From NCBI RefSeq assembly GCF_019880245.1, contig NZ_CP082288.1, forward strand, positions 124,001 through 188,000: a stretch of DNA of 64,000 nucleotides, given 5' to 3'. Positions within the stretch are counted from its first letter, which is position 1; each line of letters opens with the position of its first letter. The notes beneath the pieces were generated by a model. That model was not told where the DNA came from, did not search any database, and saw only the letters and a program-made list of their open reading frames with translations. Below are positions 26,710 through 35,993 of the stretch, piece by piece. Both the position numbers and the translations under genes were made by a program. The stretch is from Halobaculum roseum. Its GTDB lineage: Archaea > Halobacteriota > Halobacteria > Halobacteriales > Haloferacaceae.

Positions 26710-27369
26710 TCACGCGGGATCTGGCGCGTCGGCCTCGAGAGTGTCGGCGAGTAGGTTCTGCAGACCGCGTCGCAGCCGCTGTGAGGCTGCCGTATCGGAG
26801 ATCCCGAGCCGGTCGGCCAACTCCGCGAGCGTCACCTCCCGCGGCACCGCGAAGTACCCCGCATCGAAGGCGGTCGCGAGCGCCTCACGTTGAGCGGACG
26901 TGAGCGCCCGCGATGCCGACTGTCGGAGGCCTTCCCCCTCGTGCACGCGATCGACGGAGAGTCGGACGTCGCGATCGAGACACCGGTGGTAGCAGTCGGT
27001 GAGTTGCTCGTGGCTGTCGAACCGGAGCGTCAGGTGCCACGTTCCGCGGGTCGCAACCGCCTCGACGCAGACAGCGTCGGCGTCACGAAGTGCCGTCAAC
27101 ACCGGCGATCGGGGGCCCGTCCACCGAACGCGCACGAGCCACTCGTCGTCGCCGCGGCGGAGCGGGTCGACCCGATCGACGGACGGCTCCGCGGCGACGA
27201 GATCACACACCGTCTTCGGGTCGTCGGCCGCGATGGTGAGGTACGGCGCGAACCGATCCCCCAGCGGGACCGCGCATTCGAGCTCGATCCGTGCGTCGCC
27301 GGCGACGGCGAGTGTCCTCCCGAGGAGGAACTCGCGAGGGGCAACCGCGACCGTCGCGTGAACGACCAT
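26710..27369 (-). CDS. Bat-type HTH transcriptional regulator
   Basis: A 219-residue regulator opening MVVHATVAVAPREFLLGRTL, a common N-terminal strand in this family. It ends with the Bat-type HTH: LTSAQREALATAFDAGYFAV then VTLAELADRLGISDTAASQR. An ATG 17 codons upstream in frame is possible, but the family-like segment starts here. No obvious target gene adjoins. Confidence 0.85.
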   Translation of the reverse strand: MVVHATVAVAPREFLLGRTLAVAGDARIELECAVPLGDRFAPYLTIAADDPKTVCDLVAAEPSVDRVDPLRRGDDEWLVRVRWTGPRSPVLTALRDADAVCVEAVATRGTWHLTLRFDSHEQLTDCYHRCLDRDVRLSVDRVHEGEGLRQSASRALTSAQREALATAFDAGYFAVPREVTLAELADRLGISDTAASQRLRRGLQNLLADTLEADAPDPA

Positions 27370-27647
27370 TCGGGCGACCAGAGATCCGCCAAGGACGTGA
27401 ATCGCGCCAGTCTTTTCCATAGCGTGGAATCACGGGGGCCACCGGGAACCGATGACCGGACCGATACCCGCCCCCTCTTGAACTCGTTTGAGGCCGATAG
27501 TCAGCGTTCATACGGAGGTACGGCGAGGATCCGAGCGGGGATCTGGTCGACGAACGACAAGTCGTCGACCGCCCCGTGCGGGACCGACGCGACCGCGACG
27601 GATGGCGACCGCAGGACGCGCGAACGAACACGAGAGCTACAGCATCC

Positions 27648-27890
27648 ATGGTACGAAACTTCAGGGCCGAAGACGAGGGGAAGCGCGTGATAACCGCCGA
27701 CGGCGACGAGATCGGAACGATCGAGAAAACGTCGGGATCGATGGCGCACGTCAAACCGACATCGAACCTGTCACAGAGCGTACGACGCCGCCTCGGCTGG
27801 GCCGAGGAGGGGGAGGATACGTACGAGCTGCGAACGTCCAAGGTCGACGACATCGGATCCAACGAGATCAAACTCAAGAAGAACCTCTGA
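27648..27890 (+). CDS. Small PRC-barrel-like protein
   Basis: An 80-residue protein, MVRNFRAEDEGKRVITADGD then EIGTIEKTSGSMAHVKPTSN. It resembles the single PRC-barrel/DUF2171-like small proteins of haloarchaea. The upstream frame is Arg-rich and unlikely to be coding. A palindrome plus T-tract follows the stop. Likely cytosolic; role unknown. Confidence 0.7.
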   Translation: MVRNFRAEDEGKRVITADGDEIGTIEKTSGSMAHVKPTSNLSQSVRRRLGWAEEGEDTYELRTSKVDDIGSNEIKLKKNL

Positions 27891-27914
27891 GCGGCGTCGA
27901 ACGCCACGGAGGGA

Positions 27915-27938
27915 CCGTTCGAACGGCGAAATTTTTTT
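27915..27938 (+). terminator. Palindrome and T-tract terminator
   Basis: The perfect 12-bp palindrome CCGTTCGAACGG (27915-27926) is followed by GCGAAA and seven Ts (27932-27938), about 25-48 nt after the stop of the small PRC-barrel gene. T-runs are the main archaeal termination signal, so this is a good terminator candidate. Confidence 0.65.
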
Positions 27939-28015
27939 CGGCGCCTCACCGCGAGAGCGTTCGAACTATCGTGACTGACATGCGGCGGGCTGCTATGCGG
28001 GTGACTGACGACGGT

Positions 28016-28402
28016 TCACCGACGTGAGCGGTGAGGCTTGTCGTGTTCCGATCCGGATCGATCGTCCGCCACGCCCCGACCCTCCGTGCCCCGATCGTCC
28101 GTCCCCCGCGCGCCTTCGAGGATCGAGTCCGTGTCCGAATCGACGGCGAGCACGACGGTCGCCTCTCCCTCGCCGACCACCGCGTCCGGGTCGAGCGTGT
28201 ACCGCCCGCCCTCGTGCCACGAGGGAGCGATCCACGAGTCGCACCCGCGCAACAACCCCGGGTTGGGTTTGGCGTGCCACTCGTCGGGGTCTCCCTCGCC
28301 GTCACCGTCCGCTCCATCGCCGCGACGCGCCCAGCCGACCGGCTGCCCCTCGGCCGTCACGAGCCGCTTCCACCCCGTCGTGTCCGCGTGTGTCGGTCCC
28401 AT
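28016..28402 (-). CDS. Hypothetical haloarchaeal protein
   Basis: A 128-residue frame starting MGPTHADTTGWKRLVTAEGQ with a Trp/Asp/Gly-rich middle (WHAKPNPGLLRGCDSWIAPS and TLDPDAVVGEGEATVVLAVD) and a polar C-terminus. The middle has the composition of a real haloarchaeal protein; the last 30 residues are low-complexity. No family recognised. A longer start 32 codons upstream exists but looks noncoding. Confidence 0.5.
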   Translation of the reverse strand: MGPTHADTTGWKRLVTAEGQPVGWARRGDGADGDGEGDPDEWHAKPNPGLLRGCDSWIAPSWHEGGRYTLDPDAVVGEGEATVVLAVDSDTDSILEGARGTDDRGTEGRGVADDRSGSEHDKPHRSRR

Positions 28403-28519
28403 CTGGGTTCCTCCGTGATCGGCGCGTCGACCGCGGCCGCCGGGAGTCGGTGCGCCTGACCATGACATACACACGCCAGGGGCATAGCCGACGGCCATGG
28501 ACAGTGCTACCGTTTATCG

Positions 28520-29311
28520 CTATTCGAGGGGTTCGCCGTTATCGTCGTTATCACTCTCGAGGGCGACGAGTCTGCGCTCCAGTTCCTCGAGGTGGCTCAT
28601 CCCGACGACGACGGCGACGTCCCCCTCGCTTCGAAGCGCCGCGAGCCTCGCCACCATCACGTCCTCACGGGTCCGATCGACGAGCGCCGTTTCGGGCGGC
28701 GGCTCGACCACGCCGACGAACGCACGGTGTTGCGCGAGGTGACTCGCCTCGTGCTCGGCTTGCACGTCGGGATCGTCGAGCAGCGTCGCGTCGTACTGGA
28801 TATGCGCGTACACCCGCGGCGTGTACGGCGTGAAGGCGGCGACGATCGCCCCGAGCCGGCAGGCAACGGCCTGCCCGAGCCCGCGGGCGAGATCGGAGAC
28901 GACCGGCCGTGTGAGCGTTCGTGCGGCGGAGTCGTTCCGGAACCGATCGAAGAGCGCCGTGAGGTAGCGGCGGTTCGGCGCGTCGACGCCGACGACGCGG
29001 GCCCCCTCGGCCGCCCGGATGGCCGCGCTCATCTCCCCGCCCAGCCGCGGCGGCACGTGCGAGTCGCGCGCGTACCGGCGAAACAACGGGACCGAAAGCG
29101 GCGGCAACTCGACCGCGAGAACGTCCGGCGGGAACGATTCGAGCAGGTGTGAGACCCGGAACACGCTCGCCGGGTGATCGTGTACGACGCCGAGGAGGAG
29201 TACCGAGCCCGAGCCGTCGGAGCCACGAAGACAGCGCACGTGCCCCGAGTCGAGTCGGGGATCGGCCGTCTCCGCGTTCGCCGCGGCCAGCACCTCGTCA
29301 CAGTCGATCAT
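28520..29311 (-). CDS. TraB-family-like protein
   Basis: A 263-residue protein with hallmarks of the TraB/PrgY family: LLLGVVHDHPAS near residue 38, DVLAVELPPL, and a C-terminal AVVVGMSHLEELERRL. In this metalloprotease-like (Tiki/TraB) fold the two GxxH and a Glu bind the metal. Archaeal members often carry membrane helices after the domain; none is clear here, so this is a short soluble form. Role in archaea unknown. Confidence 0.7.
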   Translation of the reverse strand: MIDCDEVLAAANAETADPRLDSGHVRCLRGSDGSGSVLLLGVVHDHPASVFRVSHLLESFPPDVLAVELPPLSVPLFRRYARDSHVPPRLGGEMSAAIRAAEGARVVGVDAPNRRYLTALFDRFRNDSAARTLTRPVVSDLARGLGQAVACRLGAIVAAFTPYTPRVYAHIQYDATLLDDPDVQAEHEASHLAQHRAFVGVVEPPPETALVDRTREDVMVARLAALRSEGDVAVVVGMSHLEELERRLVALESDNDDNGEPLE

Positions 29312-29523
29312 GGAATCTCGGGCGTATGGCGGCTCGTGAACACGGCGAACGCGACTCCTCGAAACTCACAGGAGATCCGACGTGCCGCCGGTCGCTACGT
29401 CCCATCACGAACCGTACATACCTTTAGCTGTCGGCGAAAAGGACCCGGCGGTCGTTTCCACGTCGGTCCGATCGACGGAGCGTATTTTGTGTCGGTCGGC
29501 GAACTGCGAACGAGGGAGCACCG

Positions 29524-29970
29524 ATGCCGACACGAAGGGATCCGTTCTCCGAGGTGGAACAGCTCATCGAACGGATGAACCGTCAACTCGAAGCCGCGAC
29601 AGGGTCGAGGTCCGGCGAGGAGTTCGCCGACGAAGAGGAGTACGCGCCGGTCGACCTGGTGGAGTACGACGACGAGTTCGTCGCGACCGTCGATCTGCCG
29701 GGGTTCGATCGATCCGAGGTGTCGGTCGAAGTGACGGACAACACGCTCCGGATCGCCGGCGAGCGCGAGGAGGAGACCGAGGAACGCGAGGAGGGAGAAG
29801 AAGAACGCGTCCTGCGGCGCGAACGACGTCACGAGTCGGTGCAACGGTCGCTCAGTCTCCCCGACGAGATCGACACGGACGGCGTCACGGCCGAGATGAA
29901 AAACGGCGTGTTGACCGTGACGCTCCCGCGCCTGGACGTCGAGTCGTCCCGTGAGATCGAGATCGAGTGA
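29524..29970 (+). CDS. Hsp20/alpha-crystallin family chaperone
   Basis: A 148-residue small heat-shock protein. The alpha-crystallin domain runs from about residue 40 (APVDLVEYDDEFVATVDLPG) to the conserved end AEMKNGVLTVTLPRL. It holds unfolding proteins in solution as an oligomer. An acidic insertion (EREEETEEREEGEEE) in the loop is typical of halophiles. A possible TATA (GTATTTT) lies about 40 nt upstream, with GGGAG before the ATG. Confidence 0.93.
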   Translation: MPTRRDPFSEVEQLIERMNRQLEAATGSRSGEEFADEEEYAPVDLVEYDDEFVATVDLPGFDRSEVSVEVTDNTLRIAGEREEETEEREEGEEERVLRRERRHESVQRSLSLPDEIDTDGVTAEMKNGVLTVTLPRLDVESSREIEIE

Positions 29971-30111
29971 CTGACGCCGTTCAGGTCCGGAATCACCGCG
30001 AGCGACGAGGACCGGTCGGCTCGTCCCGACAGACCGCTCAGCGCCGGCCGTGCCGTCGGAGACGGGCCGAGATCGGAGCGTATCGGGTCGGCAGCGGTCG
30101 TCGTGGACTCA

Positions 30112-30744
30112 TCAGGGTGTATCAGTGGTGAGATACGAACGGGCGTCGTCGTCGGTGACCTGATCGAAGGTTCGGTAGAACTGCCCGACCGCGCCGAAAG
30201 ATGACGGGATCTCCACGCAGACAACGTCGTCGACCTCGGCGGCCAGACGGGCGAGGGTGTCCGGGGGCGCGACCGGGACCGCCAACACGATCCGGTCGGC
30301 GTCCGCGGCGACGATCTGCCGGAGGCACGCGTGCATCGTCGCGCCGGTCGCGACGCCATCGTCCACGACGACGACGCGTTTGCCGGCCAACTCCAACGGC
30401 GGACGGTCACCGCGGTATCGGTCCACCTTCTCACGGGCGACCTCGCGTTCGTGCTCGCGACGCTCGGAGACGTACTCGTCGCCGATCCCGGCCTCCGCGA
30501 TGAGTTCCTCGTTGAGCCAGACGCTGCCGTCGCCGGCGACGGCGCCGATCGCGAGCTCGGGGTTCCACGGCGCGCCGATCTTTCGAGCGGAGACGATGTC
30601 GAGCGGTACCTCCAGGCGGTCGGCCACCGCGCGACCGACCGGGAGCCCGCCACGCGGCACCGCGAGCACGATGTCGGCTTCGACGCCGCGCTCCGCGAGG
30701 AGGTCGGCCACCCGGTCGCCGGCGTCGTTCCTGTCCTCGAACAT
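30112..30744 (-). CDS. Phosphoribosyltransferase family protein
   Basis: A 210-residue PRTase-fold protein. The PRPP loop is VVVVDDGVATGATM; DIVLAVPRGGLPVGRAVADR and the WNPELAIGAVA hood segment resemble the stand-alone PRTases annotated as predicted phosphoribosyltransferases. The start MFEDRNDAGDRVADLL is the family N-terminus; the earlier in-frame start adds a basic tail. The base acceptor is unknown, and members can be regulators or nucleotide-salvage enzymes. Confidence 0.85.
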   Translation of the reverse strand: MFEDRNDAGDRVADLLAERGVEADIVLAVPRGGLPVGRAVADRLEVPLDIVSARKIGAPWNPELAIGAVAGDGSVWLNEELIAEAGIGDEYVSERREHEREVAREKVDRYRGDRPPLELAGKRVVVVDDGVATGATMHACLRQIVAADADRIVLAVPVAPPDTLARLAAEVDDVVCVEIPSSFGAVGQFYRTFDQVTDDDARSYLTTDTP

Positions 30745-30861
30745 CCGTCGCCCTCTCACGCGTCGTGACGCACGCGTCTTCGTCGCCCGACACATTGAAC
30801 GGTTCGACCATGCGGTCCACAGGCGACGAACCGGCTTACCCGGACGCCGAGTCCACCCCGG

Positions 30862-31272
30862 TCAGGCGTCGTGCGGCAGCGACAGCACCGTCGCCTCCCC
30901 CTCGATCACCGGCTCGCCGTCGACCGACGCGACCGTCTCGACGCGGATCCGGTCGCCGCCGAGCTCCTCCTCGACGCTCGCGCGTGCCTCGATCGTGTCA
31001 CCGGGTCGTACCGGGGCCTCGAACGAACAGTCCTGATCGAGGTAGACGATATCGCCGGGGAGGGACGCGAGCGCGGCGCTGACGACGCCGGCGCCGAGCA
31101 TTCCGTGGGCGATCCGCCCGCCGAACATCGTCTCGCTCGCGTACGATTCGTCGAGGTGTATCGGGTTCTCATCGCCCGTGAGGGCGGCGTACTCGTCGAT
31201 CCTCTCGGTCGTCACGTCGATGCTCGCGGTCGCGGCGTCGCCGACGGTTGCGACTGGCATGGTCGTGCTCAT
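30862..31272 (-). CDS. MaoC-like (R)-hydratase / hotdog dehydratase
   Basis: A 136-residue single hotdog domain of the MaoC type, which hydrates enoyl-CoA. The hydratase motif reads ALTGDENPIHLDESYASETM followed by FGGRIAHGMLGAGVVS, with catalytic Asp and His in DxNPxH. It faces the alpha/beta hydrolase gene and its acyl-CoA ligase, sharing a promoter region of under 80 nt. A second Met at residue 5 is an alternative start. Confidence 0.88.
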   Translation of the reverse strand: MSTTMPVATVGDAATASIDVTTERIDEYAALTGDENPIHLDESYASETMFGGRIAHGMLGAGVVSAALASLPGDIVYLDQDCSFEAPVRPGDTIEARASVEEELGGDRIRVETVASVDGEPVIEGEATVLSLPHDA

Positions 31273-31347
31273 TGCGGGTCGGGGAAAGCGTCGCGGGTTA
31301 ACATGTGAAGCGCCCGCTTGAAGGTGACGCGAGCGCTGGGATCCCTC

Positions 31348-32157
31348 GTGCAAACCGCGGATCACGACGGCGTCGCGATCGCCTACGAGGAGCGCGGTCT
31401 CGACCCCGCCGAGGCGGAGACGGTCGTCCTGTGTGAGGGGCTCGGCTACGGGCGCTGGATGTGGAACTGGCAGGCCGACGCGCTGACGGACGCCTATCAC
31501 GTGGTGCTGTGGGACAACCGCGGGACGGGCGAGTCGGACGTTCCGGAGGGGCCGTACACGATAGATCAACTCGCCGGCGACCTGGAGACGGTGCTCGCCG
31601 ACGCCGGGATCGAGGAGGCACACGTCGTCGGCGCGTCAATGGGCGGGATGGTCGCCCAGCGGTACGCCCTGTCGTACGACCGTGCCCGGTCGTTGGCGCT
31701 GCTGTGCACCTCCCCGGGCGGCCCCGACGCGGTGCCGACGCCGGACGCGACGCTCGCGCGGATGTTCTCTGTCCCCGACGACGCAGACGAGCGCGAGGCG
31801 ATCCGCTACAAGATGGCGCCGGCCGTCACCGACGGGTTCATCGAGGGGAATCCAGAACTTATCGAGCGGATCGTCGACTGGCGCCTCGAGTCGGATGCGC
31901 CGCCGAGCGCCCGGGAGGCCCAGGCGGCGGCGGTGCAGGCGTTCGACGCCGGCGACGAACTCGACGAGCTGGACGTTCCGACGCTCGTCGCCCACGGGAC
32001 CGACGATCGGGTGCTCCCCGTCGAGAACGGCGAGTTGCTCGCGGAGGCGATCCCGAACGCGGACGCGGAGTTCATCGAGGGGGGCTCGCACCTGTTCTTC
32101 ATCGAGGAGTCCGAACGCGTGAACGACCTGCTCGTCCAGTTCCTGGCCGATGTCTGA
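31348..32157 (+). CDS. Alpha/beta-fold hydrolase
   Basis: A 269-residue hydrolase. Nucleophile elbow GASMGG (Ser97 in this numbering), acid in HGTDDRVLP and His in GGSHLFFIEE complete the triad. The start is uncertain: GTG at 31348 gives the family-like MQTADHDGVAIAYEERG, but GTG 31324 and TTG 31318 are in frame, and a TATA-like GGTTAAC near 31295 would suit 31324. It overlaps the following acyl-CoA ligase by 8 nt. It probably cleaves an ester or C-C bond in the small-acid pathway with that ligase and the MaoC-like hydratase. Confidence 0.85.
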   Translation: MQTADHDGVAIAYEERGLDPAEAETVVLCEGLGYGRWMWNWQADALTDAYHVVLWDNRGTGESDVPEGPYTIDQLAGDLETVLADAGIEEAHVVGASMGGMVAQRYALSYDRARSLALLCTSPGGPDAVPTPDATLARMFSVPDDADEREAIRYKMAPAVTDGFIEGNPELIERIVDWRLESDAPPSAREAQAAAVQAFDAGDELDELDVPTLVAHGTDDRVLPVENGELLAEAIPNADAEFIEGGSHLFFIEESERVNDLLVQFLADV

Positions 32158-33793
32158 GGGGGACGGGGGCGCCCCGGACGAGAACGGAACGACGAGCCCG
32201 CCCTCCTCCGGTCCCGACTGGGTCGGCGACTGGTCCGGTCGTCGCGCGTCGCTGTCGCCCGACCGCGTGGGGCTCGTCGACGGGACCACCGGCCGGGAGT
32301 ACACCTACGCCGAGTTGGACGATCGCGCGGTCCGGACCGCACGAGTCCTCCAGTCCGCGGGCGTGGAGAAGGGCGACCGGGTGGTGTCGCTCTCTCGGAA
32401 CCGGCCGGCGCTGGTCGACCTGTTCTTCGCGACCGGGAAAGTCGGCGCCGTGCTCGCGCCGCTGTCCCACCGGCTGGCGCCGCCGGAGCTGGCCGAGCTC
32501 GTCGGCGACACCGACCCCGCCGCGGTCGTCGTCGAGGCGGCGTTCGCGGACCTCGCGGCCGAGGCGCTCGACGAGGGAGCCATCGACCGCACCGACGTTC
32601 CGGTGTTCGTCGTCGGCGACGACACCGACGCCGTCGCGACCGCGGCCGACGACCTCGGAGGAGAGTCGTTCGAGGCCGCTCGGCAGTCCGACGAGACCAA
32701 CCCCCACCCGAACGCCGACAGCGGGCCGGAGCGACCCGAGGTGTCGCTGTCGGACCCCCACCTGTTCCTCCACACCGGCGGGTCGACCGGGACGCCGAAG
32801 CAGACGGTGATCACCCACCGGGCGGTGTACTGGAACTCGATGACGACGATCGCCGCGTGGAACCTCCGCGGCGACGACGTGACGCCGATGCCGTTCCCGA
32901 TGTTCCACACCGGCGGGTGGAACGTGCTCACGGTACCGTTGTTCCACACCGGCGGGACCGTCGTGATCGCCCGCGGGTTCGACCCCGGGCAGGTGTTGGG
33001 CGTCGTCGACGACCGCGACGCGACGGTGCTGGTCGCGGTGCCGGCGGTGTTGCGGATGATGAGCGACCACGACGACTGGGCCGACACGGATCTGTCGTCG
33101 CTGCGGTTCGCCAAGTCCGGCGGCGGCCCCTGCCGACGCTCGGTGCTGGAGGCGTGGTGGGACCGCGGCGTCGACCTCTCGCAGGGGTACGGCCTCACCG
33201 AGTGCGGCCCGAACAACTTCGCGATGCCCGACGACTGGCCCCGCGAGAAGGCCGACGCGGTCGGCGTTCCCGCACCGCACGTTTCCGCTCGAGTCGTCGA
33301 CGGCGAGGGCGACCCCGTCGAGCGCGGGACCGTCGGCGAGCTCGAACTGTCCAGCCCCGCGGCAGCCGACGGCTACTGGAACGCCCCCGAGGAGTCCGCA
33401 GAGACGTTCGGCGGCGGGTGGGTGTCGACCGGCGACCTCGCGCGCGTCGACGACGACGGCTACTACCACATCGAGGGGCGCAAGAAGAACATGTACGTCA
33501 GCGGCGGCGAGAACGTCTTTCCGCCCGAGGTCGAGGACGCGCTCACCGATCACCCGGACGTCAGGGAGGCGGTCGTCATCGGCGTCCCCGACGACACGTG
33601 GGGGACCGTCGGGAAGGCCGTCATCGACGGCGACGAGTCGCTGACGCTGGAGGACGTGACGGCGTTCCTCGACGGCCGGCTCGCGCGGTTCAAACACCCG
33701 AAACACCTCGCGTTCGTCGAGGAGGTCCCGTACTCGGGCCCCTCGAAGATCGACCGCGAGGCGGTGCGCGAGCGGTTCGGCGAGGACGAGTGA
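32150..33793 (+). CDS. AMP-forming acyl-CoA synthetase (class I adenylate-forming)
   Basis: A 547-residue ANL-superfamily ligase. The P-loop is TGGSTGTPKQ, then QGYGLTECGPNN (A5 region), TGDLARVDDDGYYHIEGRKK with the hinge Asp, and GPSKIDREAV with the C-terminal catalytic Lys. It makes acyl-CoA from a free acid, ATP and CoA. The translational overlap with the hydrolase suggests the two are produced together. Acyl specificity, perhaps medium-chain or aromatic, cannot be read from sequence by eye. Confidence 0.9.
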   Translation: MSEGDGGAPDENGTTSPPSSGPDWVGDWSGRRASLSPDRVGLVDGTTGREYTYAELDDRAVRTARVLQSAGVEKGDRVVSLSRNRPALVDLFFATGKVGAVLAPLSHRLAPPELAELVGDTDPAAVVVEAAFADLAAEALDEGAIDRTDVPVFVVGDDTDAVATAADDLGGESFEAARQSDETNPHPNADSGPERPEVSLSDPHLFLHTGGSTGTPKQTVITHRAVYWNSMTTIAAWNLRGDDVTPMPFPMFHTGGWNVLTVPLFHTGGTVVIARGFDPGQVLGVVDDRDATVLVAVPAVLRMMSDHDDWADTDLSSLRFAKSGGGPCRRSVLEAWWDRGVDLSQGYGLTECGPNNFAMPDDWPREKADAVGVPAPHVSARVVDGEGDPVERGTVGELELSSPAAADGYWNAPEESAETFGGGWVSTGDLARVDDDGYYHIEGRKKNMYVSGGENVFPPEVEDALTDHPDVREAVVIGVPDDTWGTVGKAVIDGDESLTLEDVTAFLDGRLARFKHPKHLAFVEEVPYSGPSKIDREAVRERFGEDE

Positions 33794-33799
33794 CGAACC

Positions 33800-34438
33800 C
33801 TACTCCGCCTCCTCGACGAACCGCGCGGTTCCACGGTCCACGAGCGAGGGGAAGCGCCGCGAGAGCGCGATCCCCAACCGCGTTCGCCAGTCCGCGTAGA
33901 TGACGGCGTCGGTGCGGTCGACCTTCCGGGCCAGTTTCCGCCCGACCTCGTCGGGGTCGGCGAGCAACGACTCGGGATACCCGATCTCGGCAGCCGAGCG
34001 CGTGTTCGTCAGCGGCGGATGCATCAGCGTGACCGCGACGTTCGTGTGGCGCAGTTCCGAGCGGACGGAGCGGACGAGCGCCTCGAGGGCCCCCTTCGTC
34101 GAGGCGTACCCCGAGAGCAGCGGGTGGCCGACGATCCCGGCACCGGAACTGACGGTGTGGACCGTCCCGGCATCGCGCTTCAGCATCTCGGGGAGGACCG
34201 CCCGCATCGTACGGACGGCGCCGATCGCCGACAACACCGAGTCGTCGTCCGTCACGTCGCACTCGTGGTACCGGACGGCGTCGCCGTGAATCGCCTGAAG
34301 GGCGTCGACGCCGGCGCCGTTCACTTCGAGGACGGCGACGCGGTCGCCGTCGGCGAGCAGCGCGGCCGCGATGCCGTGGCCGATCCCCTCGTTCGCCCCG
34401 GTCACCGCGACGACCCGTGAGCGGTCAGTTCGTGTCAT
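33800..34438 (-). CDS. Short-chain dehydrogenase/reductase lacking the NNAG region
   Basis: A 212-residue SDR, shorter than the usual 250. The Rossmann motif TGANEGIG (13-20), the catalytic Ser in TVSSGAG and YASTK (Y111, K115) are present. But the stretch between DVTDDDSVLSAI and GAVRTMRAVLPEM, normally about 40 residues with the NNAG motif, is missing with the frame intact. This looks like an in-frame deletion removing beta-4 and its helix, which would damage the cofactor fold. It may be dead despite an open frame. It converges on the acyl-CoA ligase, with six bases between stops. Confidence 0.75.
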   Translation of the reverse strand: MTRTDRSRVVAVTGANEGIGHGIAAALLADGDRVAVLEVNGAGVDALQAIHGDAVRYHECDVTDDDSVLSAIGAVRTMRAVLPEMLKRDAGTVHTVSSGAGIVGHPLLSGYASTKGALEALVRSVRSELRHTNVAVTLMHPPLTNTRSAAEIGYPESLLADPDEVGRKLARKVDRTDAVIYADWRTRLGIALSRRFPSLVDRGTARFVEEAE

Positions 34439-34567
34439 CCTGCCGTCCCGGAGGCCGTCGGCGACAAAGACTGTGTCCTCGACCGCGGGGGCCGGACCGA
34501 CCGGGGAGTCACTACACAAACAATTATGTAGTTCGTCCCGAATTTCCCACGAAGGTCGGGGAGCACC

Positions 34568-35272
34568 ATGATCGACGTCACCTTGGACATGGAGCAGTAC
34601 GACTGTCCGTTCATCCACGCCACCGAGGAGCACGATCTGGCGTTCTCCGCGGTGCACTGGGAGTTCGACACCGCGACCGACTCCCTCGAGACGCGCATGG
34701 TCGTCGAGGGTGACGACCGCGAGTCGCTCGGGCGGGGACTGACGGAGCTACGCGAGCACGACGGCCTGCGCGAGTACACTCTCCTCTCGAAGACCGGCGG
34801 CGTCGGCCACATCCGAACCGTCATCGACGAGACGGCCGCGATGTCGACCGTCCGCGACGGCGGCGGCTACATCACGGGACCCTTCTACATCGCCGACGGC
34901 TCCGAGCTATGGCACGTCGGCTTCGACGATCGCGGCGAGGCCGACGGCACCCTCTCGCGGCTCGATCGCGACAACGAGTACGAAGTGCTCGAACGCGACG
35001 AGCCGGATCTGCCGGAGCTGCAGGGGTTCATCCAGAACGCCGGCGCCGCGATGACGCTCATCGAGGGCTGCAAGGACCTCTCGGACGTGGAGCGCGAGAC
35101 GCTGCAGACGGCGGCCTCGGAGGGGTACTTCGAGAGCCCGCGCTCGGCCACGCTCGGGACGCTCGCCGAGGAGTTCGACGTGTCCAAGCCGGCCGTCTCG
35201 AAGAACCTCCGGCGCGGCCAGCGGAAGATGCTCCAGCGTGTCGTCGACGCGATGGGCGAATTGGAGGAGTGA
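34568..35272 (+). CDS. Bat-type HTH transcriptional regulator
   Basis: A 234-residue regulator. The N-terminal sensor-like part (MIDVTLDMEQYDCPFIHATE) precedes the Bat-type HTH: LSDVERETLQTAASEGYFES then LGTLAEEFDVSKPAVSKNLR. It diverges from the truncated SDR. An AT-rich CAATTATGTAG at 34519-34529 is a likely promoter, with GGGGAGC before the ATG. Target unknown. Confidence 0.87.
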   Translation: MIDVTLDMEQYDCPFIHATEEHDLAFSAVHWEFDTATDSLETRMVVEGDDRESLGRGLTELREHDGLREYTLLSKTGGVGHIRTVIDETAAMSTVRDGGGYITGPFYIADGSELWHVGFDDRGEADGTLSRLDRDNEYEVLERDEPDLPELQGFIQNAGAAMTLIEGCKDLSDVERETLQTAASEGYFESPRSATLGTLAEEFDVSKPAVSKNLRRGQRKMLQRVVDAMGELEE

Positions 35273-35357
35273 CCCGCCTCGGAAGCTCGTTCCGGGCCAC
35301 AATCGCTCGATTCGCCGTCTCGTTCACGCTACCCGATAACTCGTGTGCGGTCCGGGC

Positions 35358-35993
35358 TCACTGGCCGGCGTGGGACGCCACGAGGTCCGCGAAGTTGGCG
35401 AGCGTTCGGGTGGCGGTGGACTCCGCGAAGGAGCGGTCGGACTCCTCCCAGTCGTCGTACTCGTCGACGATCCGCGGCGTGAACTCCGGGTGATACTGGA
35501 CGGACCACACCGGGCTGTCGCGGTGCCGGGTGGCGAAGTACTCGTAGTAGTCCGCGCGACCGATGATCTCCATCCCCTCGCCGAGTTCGGTAACCACATC
35601 GGAGTGAAGGACGGGCACGGTCGGTTCGACCCCCTCGAAGAGAGGATCGTCGTCGAACTCGGCGTCACGGAGGTGGAGCCGGGAGGTTCCGCTGTCCTCG
35701 ACCTCCCCGCCGAGGGCGGCGTTCAGGATCTGGTGGCCGAAACAGATGCCGAGCGTCGGCACGCCGTCCTCGACGAGGCGGCGCGCGAACCGCTTCTGCT
35801 CGGTGATCCACGGCTGGTCCGGCTCGTCGTACACGCCGGTGCCGCTCCCGCCGATGACGACGCCGTCCACGTCCTCGAGGCTCGGGTCGCCGTCCTCGTT
35901 CGGGTAGTTGTACGCACGAGCGTCGGGGAGGAAGTGCACGATCTCGCCGGCCATGTAGCCGCCGTCGACCGCGTTGTCGAGTACCAGTATCAT
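35358..35993 (-). CDS. Class I glutamine amidotransferase-like protein
   Basis: A 211-residue class I GATase domain. The nucleophile elbow GICFGHQIL gives Cys84, and VQYHPEF gives the His and Glu of the triad. It resembles the stand-alone GMP-synthase/anthranilate-synthase type amidotransferase in haloarchaea. MILVLDNAVDGGYMAG is the expected first strand; an upstream ATG adds 14 unrelated residues. The synthase partner, if any, is not adjacent. Confidence 0.88.
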   Translation of the reverse strand: MILVLDNAVDGGYMAGEIVHFLPDARAYNYPNEDGDPSLEDVDGVVIGGSGTGVYDEPDQPWITEQKRFARRLVEDGVPTLGICFGHQILNAALGGEVEDSGTSRLHLRDAEFDDDPLFEGVEPTVPVLHSDVVTELGEGMEIIGRADYYEYFATRHRDSPVWSVQYHPEFTPRIVDEYDDWEESDRSFAESTATRTLANFADLVASHAGQ

